A stretch of 64,000 nt of DNA from Rosellinia necatrix. Lineage: Eukaryota; Ascomycota; Sordariomycetes; Xylariales; Xylariaceae. The notes below the pieces were generated by a model. That model was not told the DNA's origin and did not search any database. It saw nothing but the letters and a program-made list of their open reading frames with translations. Where the stretch lies: NCBI GenBank assembly GCA_021209875.1, contig JAGYVD010000002.1, forward strand, positions 5,580,001-5,644,000, written 5' to 3'. A program made the position numbers and the translations under genes. Below, piece by piece: positions 52,119-62,976 of the stretch (the first letter of the stretch is position 1; each line of letters starts with the position of its first letter).

Positions 52119-53008
52119 GATGGACAGCCGTGGTTCTGATTAGGGTCGCGGGTTGATGTTTGCTGAGGAAATAGAAGAATTACACAGCTCTGAAGCTTGC
52201 GCCGGCAGCTCAACCACTAGCTCCGACCAAAATTTTGGTGGTGAACGTTTCTGCCGGGCGGTGAGTCATGGCTAAATTCTTCAATCAGTTAGTAGTTTCC
52301 CCATCTTAGTGGGGCAATCTGCAAATGTCCATATATATTTCCCTACTAATCCTATAGTGGCATAGCCAAGTTAGTACCCCAGCTCCCCTGCAGAATAGTG
52401 GGGAGGAGCTGCTAACCCCACCAAGTTCGCTCTCGAGACTCCAACAGACACACAGACAGGTTGTACACCGCGCCGCATCGGAAAGATACAATTCTGGCGT
52501 CCAATTTGTTTCATAAACGACAAAGCAACCAACGAAATATCAATTGGCAGAAACGCACATCCTTCTATCGATCATCTTTTGTACACCGATTTTAGATATC
52601 AAGCTGCAGGTATCGTAGACTAACACCTAGTCTAGTAGCGAAACTTGAAGACACAATCCTTCCAACTAACAAACCCCTCTACCCATTCTGACCAATCACC
52701 GTCGTTGTATTACCATCTACTTCTTGACCAGCACCGAACCACCACTCAATGTATGACGTAGTACTCCTAACTTTGACCATATGGTGATCTTTTACAAGCG
52801 CTTTGTTGTCCCTGAGCGAACAAAGTTTCCTATTCTGGGCATATATAAACCGGATCCGTCTCCCCTTCGTCATCACTCATAGCCAGTTCTCGTTCCAAAC
52901 ATCACTTCATTCAACGGCGAGAGCAAGAGAATAAATATCCCCCAATCCGGTTCAACTTCCTTTACTCTATACCATCCTTCCAACATTACAACATTGCAAT
53001 ATCCCAAC
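52119..53008. other. Divergent region, KRE33 / Cys-Pro repeat protein
   Basis: This 890 bp stretch separates two divergent starts. A TATA box lies at 52841. No gene is supported. Confidence 0.55.
52841..52849 (+). promoter_or_regulatory. TATA box of the Cys-Pro repeat gene
   Basis: ATATATAAA lies 160 bp before the ATG at 53009, followed by a CT-rich leader and a CAACAT context at the start. This suggests a strongly regulated or abundant transcript. Confidence 0.45.
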
Positions 53009-53461
53009 ATGGCATCTGTTTTAGCGTGTCCCGTCGTAGGGACTACCAACAGCACCCTACCCCCCACTCATCCCGACATCGACCTGTCTAAGGCTGGTCA
53101 GACTTGTCCTGTGGTAGGGGCGAAGACAGAACATCACGGAAATCTACATAAGCACCCCTCGGTCCCCAACAGCCCCACGACCCAGTCGACAGGTTCATCG
53201 GATGCTCAAGCCTGTCCGGTCTTGAAGAACGTGGTCAATGAGACAAAGAGCAAGCAGATGGATGACAAGGTTTGCCCCGTCGTGGGGCCTGTCACAACCG
53301 TCCTGCCGCCAAATCACCCAAATACGGAGAGCAAATCAGACGACGCTGAATGCCCAATCACCAAAGCTAAAGTTGGCCATCACAAGGATAAGGTGGTTGT
53401 ACACCCCGCTGTGAATGATGCAGCCGGCGTATGTCCCGTGACTGGCGCGAAGCCATCATAA
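53009..53461 (+). CDS. Small protein with six Cys-Pro (heme-regulatory-like) motifs
   Basis: A single exon encodes 150 residues. The Cys-Pro unit recurs as LACPVVG, TCPVVG, ACPVLK, VCPVVG, ECPITK and VCPVTG; two copies are followed by a spaced LPPTHP or LPPNHP. All six cysteines of the protein precede proline. There is no signal peptide or membrane segment. Cys-Pro is the core of heme regulatory motifs, in which the Cys thiolate ligates ferric heme, and His-rich linkers (KTEHHGNLHKH, KVGHHKDK) could give the second ligand. Heme binding is inference. The protein otherwise looks disordered. A metal-binding or redox-buffer role is the alternative. The gene is divergent from KRE33, with a clear TATA box. 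Confidence 0.8.
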   Translation: MASVLACPVVGTTNSTLPPTHPDIDLSKAGQTCPVVGAKTEHHGNLHKHPSVPNSPTTQSTGSSDAQACPVLKNVVNETKSKQMDDKVCPVVGPVTTVLPPNHPNTESKSDDAECPITKAKVGHHKDKVVVHPAVNDAAGVCPVTGAKPS

Positions 53462-54333
53462 GCGGCTAGAGGCATTGAACAAGGAGTACAGTATAAAAAC
53501 GAGTATTTATACGGAGATGGGGTTGGTTCTGTATAACAAAGGGTTCACGCCACCATGTCGCTGCCAAGGGCGCAGATGTATTGCTCGAGCAAATTGAAAT
53601 AACAACCGCCGTCTATATTCATTACGCCACATGTGAGCCCATTCTAATGCCTTGGTGTATTCTATAACTGTGTGTCAACCTACCTACTCAGTCGCTTTAG
53701 GTACGACAAGGTAGGTATGTACTGGAAGGGGCTTGCAGATGGCAAACATTACCGATATCATACCCCGATATAGTTATTAGTCATTGCCGTTTATCTCATA
53801 TATTGTACTACAGGTACTAGCGGACTTATCCGCCCGATTACCGCCCCTACCTACCTCAGACAGTGAAACAAGCCACAATCCAGATTCCCAAACAACAGAG
53901 ATTAGAGAGATTAGAGGAAATGATACAAACACTCACACTTTGGCTCAATGTGAGGAGAAAACCGGTGGCATTGTACGGCCAGATCTGAGACTGGTGTTGG
54001 TTTTATGGCCCACCAATTTCAGCCATGCGAAAACTGAGGCCCGGGATCGGCAGGGACGTAGGTAGCTGACAATATCTCCCATGCACTCACAAGGTAACTC
54101 GCAATGTAACTCTGAGATACGAGAGCAAGGTGCTGCATGCTACATGTTACATTGATCAATAAAATGTAGATGTTTCCCTTGCCGGGCTGGGGAAAAAATA
54201 TACTTTTCTGCTTTCAATTTTGTCTCTCCCCCCTCTCTGCACCTCATTATATTTTACCGAGAACAGTCAAGTTAACGTAGCATTGAATCGGCAGAAAAGA
54301 AGAAGGCAAAAAAAAAAAAAGAAAAAGAAATAA
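53462..54333. other. Intergenic
   Basis: This 870 bp stretch holds short CCTA/TAGG runs near 53690 and 53850 and an A-rich leader before the SDR. No gene is supported; a 93-codon frame at 53784 has no family look. Confidence 0.5.
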
Positions 54334-55506
54334 ATGGCACAGATACAGACACTTCAGAACCGGCTGTCGACCGGAACCGCTTACCCGCCCGTGGCCCCGA
54401 ACTGGGGTGCCGAGTTCACGCAAACCTCCCGCACCGACACGTACGCATACATCGACCCCACGACACGCTCGAACTGCGCCGGCAAGGCGGTGCTGATCAC
54501 CGGCGGGAACAAGGGCATCGGGCTCGGCGTCGCCATCTCGTACGCCAAGGCGGGCGCGTCCCGCATCGCCATCACATCGCGGTCCGAAGCCGGCATCGCG
54601 AGCAGCGTCATCGAGGCGATCCGGACGGCCGCCGCGGACGCCGCGCGCGACGCCGTGCCGGAGGTCGTCGGCCTGGTCATGGATGTCACCGACAGCCAGG
54701 CCGTGGAGAAGGCGGCGGCTGATATCGAGGCGCGCTTCGGACGCCTTGATGTCCTCGTCTGCAACGCCGGGTTTCTTGCGCGCTACGAGAAGATCCTCGA
54801 CGGTGATGAGGACGAGTGGTGGAAGAGCTTCGAGGTCAATCTCCGCGGCCAGTACCTCGTCACCAAGGCGTTTCTGCCCCTCATGTTGTCGAAGGGGGGC
54901 GACAAGACTATTGTTACTATGTCGTCGACGGGTGCCATGCATTTCCTCCAAGGGGGTAGCAGTTACCAAATCAGCAAATTCGCCTTGCTTCGGCATACGG
55001 AATTCCTCATGGCTGAGTATGGCGATCAGGTCTGTTTGCCCCTCCGCTCATACTGTGATGTTATTTAGCACTTCCCCCGGTATGTTATCGTGCTGATATA
55101 CGTCAAACAGGGGTTACTTGCATATTCAATGCACCCGGGAGGGTACGAACTCCTATATGCCCCCCTCTGCCCAATTGATGCTATCGCTGGGTTTCGTGTA
55201 ATGTGAAGCTAACCATGCACAGCGTGGCCACCGATTTGTCCAGCAGGTTACCACAAGCGACTCAACGTAAGCCGTTGTTTTCTGTACGCGAACTCTGGGT
55301 ACATTTATGCTAACAAAGTGGTGATTTAAGCTTGGCTCAAGTGCACTCCTGCCCTGGGCGGTGACACGCTCGCTTTCCTGACTAGTGAACGGCAAGAATG
55401 GCTTGCGGGTAGATATATAACCGCCATGTGGGACATGGAGGAGTTTTTCGCGAAAAAAGAGGAGATTATTGACAGGGACCTACTCAAGATGAGACTCACG
55501 TTCTAA
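54334..55506 (+). CDS. Short-chain dehydrogenase/reductase, 4 exons
   Basis: Exons 54334-55029, 55111-55142, 55223-55266 and 55331-55506 close in frame to 315 residues. It has the cofactor loop LITGGNKGIGLG, NAG in VLVCNAGFLARY, catalytic Ser in VTMSSTGA, and YxxxK in SSYQISKFA. The C-terminal part (SMHPGGVATDL, LAGRYITAMWDMEEFF) is that of fungal classical SDRs acting on small alcohols or ketones. The last three exons are short and missed by a simple ORF scan. The cofactor is probably NADP(H), as Arg follows the second strand (ITSRSEAG). The substrate is unknown, and there is no link to the cluster other than distance. Confidence 0.92.
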
Positions 55507-56035
55507 GCATAACCCATTTGTTATAGTATGTCACCTTGACGAGATTATGCGGAGCGACGAAGATGCCACGGCAAACGAAACTATCTCGGCCTTCGATACA
55601 ACAAGAACTGAGGGTACTCGAAACTTCACTCAAATGCTTTGATATTAAAATTCAACTTGCCTTAGATAGCTTCAAGGACGACGGTGAAACACTACACGCT
55701 GCTAGAGCCCGTTGATCCTTGCGAGGGAGAATACGGATTTGCTTGGATTTTAATGCGCCTTAATGCGCTTCGCAGAAATGCTTAAAGTTTGAGATGAAAT
55801 GTCGTTTCGAGGATTAGTATAGTTAAGTCTTGCAAAGAGAAGTAGAGTAACTAGGTGATTAAGGATGATATTAGATGGAGCTAAAATACGTGTCCTGTCT
55901 TTAGCCATTCCCGCCGCAGTCAGTGACCGCTATAATTGAGACGTTTCCCTCCGCATATATAGGTCGCGTGACCAATTATTGATATCCGATTACCATTTCA
56001 TCACAAGAAAAAATCGTTCATGTCGTCTCGTCATT
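55507..56035. other. Intergenic between convergent genes
   Basis: This 529 bp stretch lies between the convergent SDR and M50B genes. No coding signal is seen. Confidence 0.55.
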
Positions 56036-57060
56036 TCATCGTGTGGGTAGAAAATTCTTGGAATCGTCTTCCTGTTGCGCGAATGATTGGGGGAAAGCAG
56101 CGATACCAGCAATGATACCCGCAGCCAGGAAGAGGATAGAAATGATCGACCAAACAACGCCCCAGCACTGCGAGGAGCCACCGTAACGTTTTGCGAAAAC
56201 ACTAGCATCAGAACTGTTTACTTTGCGCAGGATCAGATCATCGCACTGCTCATGTTAGCGGACAAGCATATCGGAGGCGTGAGGTGACGTAAGGGACGGA
56301 ACATACAATATCCCAAACGCTATATAACGAACTCATCACGCCAATGAAGAGAACAACAAATCGTAGGCCCTCGGCATGGACGATGAACCAGCTGGCGATG
56401 AGAAGTCCGACGGCGAGGAGGATGGTGAGGATGGTAAGCCAGTCCCTCTTCCCCCACCATAACGTCAGCAGGAAGCACACGCCGAGGGCGATGCTGACAA
56501 TCTTGCTTGCTACGATGTTGAAGCCGGTAAAGATAAGAATGGCGCCGATGAGGGATGACCCCAAGTAGCCGGCCGGTAGGGTGATGGCACTCTTGCCACC
56601 GACCATGTGGGTGACGCCGCCTTCGTGAGGATCCAGCGAGATGGACTTGACCCGTCCTCCAGTCAGAACGGCGGCTATGGCATGGCCGAACTCGTGAAAC
56701 GCGATGACAAGCATCTGGACGAGGTTAGGAACATCCTCCAGTTGGCTATTAACGCAGAGTCGCGATGGTCATGGGCGGGGGGCATTGCGCAGAGAAGATG
56801 TCGATAGGGTGTGTACAGACCTTGAATGGCCACAAGGACCACCTCACGTAGGGGACATTCCACAGAATAGCGATGACAACGACATAAGCAGCGATGATGC
56901 CTAGTGTAACTTTCTGGGAGTCGCTGGTGACGGTTAAATCACGGCGTGATACGACATCCCGAGCAACGAGTCTAGCTGCCTCGGCGCCGGCGACTACAGC
57001 GGCAGCCTTGGTACCTCGGAGCAGGTGTTCGGTAAAGTGGGTTCCGGTAACGGGTGCCAT
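56036..57060 (-). CDS. M50B-like membrane metalloprotease, 3 exons
   Basis: Exons 57060-56821, 56714-56307 and 56245-56036 close in frame to 285 residues. The zinc motif HEFGHA (HExxH) lies at about residue 87, within the start of exon 2 (MLVIAFHEFGHAIAAVLTGG). Around it are several hydrophobic segments: LGIIAAYVVVIAILWNV before it, and LGSSLIGAILIFTGF, IALGVCFLLTLWW, ILLAVGLLIASWF and VVLFIGVMSSLYSV after it, then VWSIISILFLAAGIIAG near the C-terminus. This is the layout of the fungal peptidase M50B-like family, intramembrane zinc proteases distantly related to site-2 protease. The third zinc ligand could not be placed. Function in fungi is mostly unknown. Confidence 0.87.
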
Positions 57061-59339
57061 CAACTCCGATATGTGTTCTAGTGGTGAAAATAAATAAAAC
57101 AATAAAATAAAAATAAAATAGGCTAGGTTGCCAGTTCGCGACGGACGGCAGGTAAATAAAGCGCGTATAATGCGTGACAAGGACCGAGCTGGATCATATA
57201 CAACACGGGCTTCAGCTGAATAGTTTCAAATTGGCACTGGGTTATCACTATGAATATATTTACCATCAGCCACAGACAGGGCCTTGGGCAGCTGACGACG
57301 CGACAAGCGGGTGCAACTTGAAGGTGACGTGGACAGGTAGGCCATGCCGTGTTTCCGATCATGCACGCCCTCCTTGGGCTATTTGTTGCCGATTTTAGGC
57401 CCTATTCGTCGAGGCTAGTGTGCTGGAGGGGTAACTAAGAGATTTTCTGATCCTAGCCCACGCCTAGGAATAGTTACCGCTCTGATGGTCGGAGTTGCAC
57501 CCCTCCACACCCATGACCACCCCGTATTCGTCTGATCGGCCAACCGCTATGTCAATAGTTGGTCGAACGCCTCAGTGTCGAGGTCAACCGGCGCTAAAAC
57601 ACATTCCAGTGTCAGTGTTATGGACCATGCCTGTTACAAGATTCAAGATTGGGTCGTGTCGTCAACATTACTAGGATTGCGCAATAAAATAAAAATAATA
57701 AAAAATAATAAAAATTCGTTGTATTGGTTATTGAAGTGGCTTAGAATGGATAAATAACTCCGGAGATGGAGATACCTGATGATTGAGGCTTGCAGGATCA
57801 CTTTTAGGTAATTACTTCATCTTGACCCCATAGTCTAGTCCAGATATGATTGATTGAAGGGATGCTATTTGCAAGTGACAAACGGAAAACATATTACCAG
57901 TTACCAGCATCATATGGCAGAACGGACCCGGCAACTTGGGTTCCAAGCGCGCCTCCGTAGAATATCAGGTTACTGCAGATTAAAAACAGATCTTGTCTTG
58001 TCAATATTCCCGAGTTGGTGTGTTACGTTCATGATTGTGGCTGCGCTCTTGGAGTTCATACCGCATGCAGTAGGGTCATGGTGGCGGCATGGTGTTCCAT
58101 CGTTGTCCGTCACGCTGAGTTTAAGGCTGTACAAGCCATGACTAGGTGCCTAGATAGTTCGTTGGTAATTTTTGACGGTAGCATCCAAGATACACAGTCG
58201 CAGTTGTGGATATGAGACGGCGTTGAGGCTTAGACCTCTCAGGCTATACAGGGGTCGTATACAATGAATCGCTCCTCAGCGTCTGTCTGAGCGCGAGAAG
58301 CGGACACTTTGAAAGTAGTGCAACGTTTGACGGAATATTTGTGTTCCCAATAGATCACCCAATTTAACCAGGCAGCTCGGCAGCTTAGATTACGGGCCAA
58401 GTAACGATTGGCGATTTGTTAAAGTAATGCGTATGGAATGAGAAGAATGAATAACAACGAAGCAAGTCCCCGTAGTAGGTAGATGGCAAGGCATGAAGAC
58501 GTTGTGATGGTTTCAAGATGATGTAACTAGCTAAACTAAACTACATTTGGTAATTTAAAGAAGTACCCTGACAATAATACGGGTTTACCAGATCTCGCCT
58601 AACAAATGTTGTAACCTTGCTTACATTTCATTCTACTCGATTAATCGAATTCATGACCTACTACCTTCTCGTGGAGCATGTAAATAGCACTTCATCAAAG
58701 AACCTCTCTCACAGCGCAGCGCAGTATGTAAATGTGGAGAGGTTTAGCCTGCCGGGTCCAGGTAGGTAGGTAGATAGGTGCTACCTGTAGGTACTTCGTA
58801 CCTGGTCCCTCCTTGGTTCAGGTAAGTTGTCTTGATAGGAGCACCGAGTTGGTCAGCGTGTCTCGCCACCACCCACCGCCTAATAATTTGCTGTCGTGTC
58901 CGTCGTCGCTACCCATTATACTTGTACCCTCAGGTATGTCTCAGGAGGGTAGGGACAACTAACCCGTTATCAGCAATTACCATCAACTCGAGGCAAAACA
59001 GATCAGCCTCGACAACTCACAAAGTCCCTCCGCAAACACACCTACCTAACTACCTACCTACCTACCTACTCAAGGTACCACTACGTTAGGTAGGTAGTTT
59101 CTCGACAACCTAATTCAGGCGACCCATTTCAGGCGATCAATTCAGGCGATCAAGAAAGGGAAGGAGAAAAAGAAACGGAAGGGGAAGGGCAAAAGAAAAG
59201 AAAAGAAAAGAAACGAAAATCATGAGCCGACCTGTCGATCCCTAGCCCATGTCGCCTTTCACACCATTCGATCAAGAGTCGTCAAACTCGCCCGTTGTAT
59301 CGCTTCATCATCTCCCGCGATGCGCCCCGAGCTACCAGT
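57061..59339. other. Intergenic, 2.3 kb, with TAGG/CCTA repeats
   Basis: No gene is supported. It holds the TAGG and CCTA tetranucleotide runs at 58760-58779 and 59040-59099, and a purine-rich tract (59150-59220) that is probably the leader of the ZZ/EF-hand gene. Confidence 0.5.
59040..59099. repeat. CCTA / TAGG runs forming an inverted repeat
   Basis: A CCTA run (59040-59069) faces a TAGG run; the 12 bp arms AACTACCTACCT (59048-59059) and AGGTAGGTAGTT (59088-59099) are exact reverse complements. A further TAGG run lies at 58760-58779. Confidence 0.85.
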
Positions 59340-62237
59340 ATGGCCTCGTCGTCGTCCACTGTAGCCGCATCGACCATAGTCCGCCCTAGGATAGCCGTCG
59401 CCGTCGCTTCCGCCGCCGTCGTCGCCTCTTTCGGGTACTACTACTATCGGCATCGCTACCCGTCCGATGAACTGGACCATCTCGACTTCTCCGGCCCTAG
59501 CCTAGCCTCCGATTCGCATCTGCATCGCCGTAATGCATTGCGGCGCTCTCGACGCCCTGCCCGCCTGCAGGATGACTCCAGCTCCGAATCTCACAGCGAG
59601 GACCATGTCGACCCGACCGGCTTCAGCGCCCTAAACGACGACACCCCCGACCCCAACGCCGACCCCGTTCCTCCCATCCCCATGCCTGTGCCTCTCCAGG
59701 GCGAGCAGCCCGACGAGTGGTACAACGATTCCTCCCAGGCTCGCCAGCGTACGGGCGAGAACATCGTTACCTTGCTGTTTAGGGTTTCCGAGGACAATGC
59801 AAGGCGCAATGCCTACGTCCACCGCGGTTGCCTGTGCAATGGCTGTGGCATGTTGCCGATTCGTGGGGTCCGCTATCGTTGCGCCAACTGCCCGGATTTC
59901 GACCTTTGTGAAATGTGCGAATCGCAAGGCTCCCACAACAAAGCCCACGTCTTCTACAAGGTCAAAATCCCCGTCCCCTTCTCCGCCGCCAGACAGGTCC
60001 AGCCCCCATGGTATACCGGAGACCCCTCCAACTGCATGCAGAACCTGCCAAAACATCTGCTCAGCAGGTGGTCGAACGAGACGGGGTTCGAACGTGTCGA
60101 ACTCGACGCGCTCTGGGAGCAGTGGACCTTCATGGCAAACACCGAGTGGAGGGAAGACCCCTCCCTTCTCGGCCTCGCCATGGATCGTAAAACCTTTGAA
60201 CGCTGCCTCGTACCTTCAGCCGGCCATCGCCACCCTGCGCCTAACCTAGTTCACGATCGCATGTTCGCATTCTACGATACCAACAATGACGGACTAATCG
60301 GTTTCGAGGAATATCTGCACGGCGTCTCGTATAGGAGGCGGAAGGATAAGTTAAGGAGGACTTTCGAGGGCTACGATGTAGACGGTGATGGTTACGTTAG
60401 CCGTCGTGACTTCTTGCGCATGTTCCGTGCCTATTATGTGTCCTACAAGCAGATGCACCGGGACACCGTCGAAGGCTTAGACGATTATATGGTGACCAAC
60501 GTAGATGTTCAGCAACTTGTCAGCGGCAGGCAGCCTCTCAGCAGTCTATTCGGCCGGGATCAGAGGATCCCCGATGCCGAGGGCAACCGGATGATGGAGG
60601 GCAAGGCATATCGTTCCAGCGGTGAGGTGGACATCACAGACGGCAGGGGGGCGGTGAACGAAGACAAGCCCGACACGGCTACCCGTGAGGATATACTTCG
60701 GGATTTATTCACTCGAAGAGGCAACCAGGGCTACTTCACCGAGTCTTTCGGACCCTCCCGTGCGACCCAGTCTCCCGCGAGAGAGAGTCGGTATTGGTCG
60801 GGCATCTTGGACCCTCCTCATAATACCGTTGATCTAGGCGCCTTGCTTTCCGGTGATCAGACCCAGCTCGATAATGTCCTCGACTCGATTCGTCGACGTA
60901 GAGCGTCGCAACCTTTTGTGGCCGATGATGGTGAGACCGGCTCTTCTGATGACGATGACGACGAAAGTACGCCTGATGATCGAATGGACGATGACGGCGA
61001 TACAAACCACGCACCTCATGATGAGAATGAGACCCTCCAAGTATCTAATGGACTAATCGACCCTGCCGAATTTATTAGAACCTTGCCGACCGAGATACGT
61101 ATCCACCACACCACCCAAGGGGAGAGGCTTGTGAGTTCGCAACAACTGTACACAGAAAGACAAAAACGGATAAGTACCCGAAACCGATTATACGAGCGAT
61201 GGAAGCGACGCCAATTCTACTTGGATGAGGAAGAAGGAAGCATGCCCCCCCAAGGTTGGCTGGAGAAGCAAGACATACTCGCGAACCTCAACCAGAATTT
61301 GGAGCCTTCCAAGCCTGCGCCGCCTCCCTTGTCCCCTAGGTCTCGATCATCCTCCAAAGTGCGTTTCGCCGAGGATACCGACGACTTTGAGACGAGGTCC
61401 AATCACTCTACATCATCGCGTAGCGTACCGGAACGTTGGGGCGGTATGGAGATTCCAGATGCCGAGCGGGATGCTGGGAAAGAGATCCTCTACCAGATAA
61501 CTCAACAGGCTTTTAACGAATTATTGGATGCGGTCTTCAAGAAGAAGGAGGATCTAGCGTTACTCGCAGCCGAGACCAAGAAAGATCGAGAGGAGTACCG
61601 TCATATTCTCGATGACTTCGAACTACAGGATGACGACGAGAGGTCCCTTAGGTATCCGCTACCAACAATACCCCGGCGACAGTCACCGTCAAGGCAGCCG
61701 GCGCAACAAAGCCTACACGAGCTACTATCCACCAGCGGTTATACTGTAGCAGATCCAGGCGTCCTATCCGGAGTGCGCTCTAACGACGCGACCGGCCAGG
61801 GTTCGCGCGGCAACCAACGCACGAGTAGTCAGACACCAGCACCATCTTCGTCAGATTATTCTACTCCAGTCACCTCAGAACATGCCGAAGATCGGGATCC
61901 CACGATGCCACAATTCATGCCCGACACCGCGCCATCAGATGTTCACGACGTCTCAACACAAGCATCTGACAACGAGCAGGACGAGAATATACCACCAACA
62001 ACTCACAATCAAAGAGCACCAACAAATCCAGGCATACAGAGCCACATCCCACGTTCAACATTAGTAGCGTGGAAATTGATCGACCAGGCCGAACAAGAAG
62101 CGAAGGAACGACGAGGGTGGGGTCGGCTGAGCTACGCAGAGTTTGAAGAAATTTATAGGGAGCATGAATTACAGGATGGTTCAAAGAACCGCCTGGCTTA
62201 TTTGGGCAGCTGGATCGAGTTCTGCATTCCGGCATAG
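59340..62237 (+). CDS. ZZ-type zinc finger and EF-hand protein, single exon
   Basis: The frame from the ATG at 59340 (MASSSST) gives 965 residues. After a short hydrophobic segment (AVASAAVVASFGYYYY, perhaps a membrane anchor) comes a ZZ finger at about 161-212 with paired cysteines (CLCNGCG, CANCPDFDLCEMCE) and a late His pair. Two EF-hands follow: DTNNDGLIGFEEYL near residue 308 and DVDGDGYVSRRDFL near residue 344, both with good calcium-loop residues. The rest is long, polar and mostly disordered, with an acidic run near 545 and an acidic, coiled-coil-like stretch near 720-760. The role is unknown, though the ZZ plus EF-hand order is a recognised fungal type. Its leader is long and purine-rich. 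Confidence 0.9.
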   Translation: MASSSSTVAASTIVRPRIAVAVASAAVVASFGYYYYRHRYPSDELDHLDFSGPSLASDSHLHRRNALRRSRRPARLQDDSSSESHSEDHVDPTGFSALNDDTPDPNADPVPPIPMPVPLQGEQPDEWYNDSSQARQRTGENIVTLLFRVSEDNARRNAYVHRGCLCNGCGMLPIRGVRYRCANCPDFDLCEMCESQGSHNKAHVFYKVKIPVPFSAARQVQPPWYTGDPSNCMQNLPKHLLSRWSNETGFERVELDALWEQWTFMANTEWREDPSLLGLAMDRKTFERCLVPSAGHRHPAPNLVHDRMFAFYDTNNDGLIGFEEYLHGVSYRRRKDKLRRTFEGYDVDGDGYVSRRDFLRMFRAYYVSYKQMHRDTVEGLDDYMVTNVDVQQLVSGRQPLSSLFGRDQRIPDAEGNRMMEGKAYRSSGEVDITDGRGAVNEDKPDTATREDILRDLFTRRGNQGYFTESFGPSRATQSPARESRYWSGILDPPHNTVDLGALLSGDQTQLDNVLDSIRRRRASQPFVADDGETGSSDDDDDESTPDDRMDDDGDTNHAPHDENETLQVSNGLIDPAEFIRTLPTEIRIHHTTQGERLVSSQQLYTERQKRISTRNRLYERWKRRQFYLDEEEGSMPPQGWLEKQDILANLNQNLEPSKPAPPPLSPRSRSSSKVRFAEDTDDFETRSNHSTSSRSVPERWGGMEIPDAERDAGKEILYQITQQAFNELLDAVFKKKEDLALLAAETKKDREEYRHILDDFELQDDDERSLRYPLPTIPRRQSPSRQPAQQSLHELLSTSGYTVADPGVLSGVRSNDATGQGSRGNQRTSSQTPAPSSSDYSTPVTSEHAEDRDPTMPQFMPDTAPSDVHDVSTQASDNEQDENIPPTTHNQRAPTNPGIQSHIPRSTLVAWKLIDQAEQEAKERRGWGRLSYAEFEEIYREHELQDGSKNRLAYLGSWIEFCIPA

Positions 62238-62976
62238 AGCCCTTGGGGCTATTTCACAAGTCTTTCCACATTCTAGATGCTCCGGGTTATTTCCAAAATC
62301 CTTCGGAACTCCTCGACGTCTCCGGTAGCATCGAGGTTACAAAATAGAAGAGCGTGCTCTCCAGGAACAAGCGGGTGGATAGCCTAGTGCATAAGACGGA
62401 ATTTGTATATCATTGTAGGAAGCATTCGGAATTAATCAACCTAATCTATAGTCCGGCGACATGGGAAACCTCCATTCGCTTCATGAATTCCACGAGTGGC
62501 GATTGCGCTGAATTTCCTAGCCAGCAAATACATACCTAATCTCTCAGATGGCATCCGAATGGCTAAATCTCGGGTGCTCAAATATGATTCGGCGATCAAG
62601 CGGTTCAGCCGGGCATGTACGTGGGACATAGCTGGTTACAAATCGTGCGGAGGGGAAAGAGAGATATCGTAAGCAACAGCTGGGAAAGCGACGCAACAAG
62701 GTTACAACCGGGTCAGTGCCCCACACCAGCGATGATGCGATAATGTGCCCAGGCGGTCTTGGAGAGAGAGGAGAGGGACTGTTCGTTGGCACCCGGCTAT
62801 CTAATGATATCATAAATGCCCTCGGCAGCTCAATTAACCGGAGTACGTTATTGGCTCACTTACTCCGGTCTTCCTTCACCTTGCTACCTTTCACCCACGA
62901 CTGCGTGTGAAAGCACAACATCTTCATTTTGTCCCTTCTCCGCAATCACCTCCGCATAGCGCCCTCGAGACCCACA
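62238..62976. other. Intergenic
   Basis: This 739 bp stretch precedes the dehydrogenase start. No gene is supported. Confidence 0.55.

Noticed and set aside
53009..53461. RiPP precursor with repeated core peptides
   Set aside because: No signal peptide, no Kex2 Lys-Arg sites between repeats, and no UstYa-type or cyclase partner nearby.
53784..54065. 93-codon plus-strand ORF
   Set aside because: No family look, no clear start context, and it ends in repeat-rich DNA.
54247..54996. 249-codon minus-strand ORF over the SDR
   Set aside because: It is the shadow of the GC-rich first SDR exon, which has complete SDR motifs on the plus strand.
59340..59480. Start 45 bp upstream of 59340
   Set aside because: The upstream codon is TTG rather than ATG; the first ATG gives a normal start.
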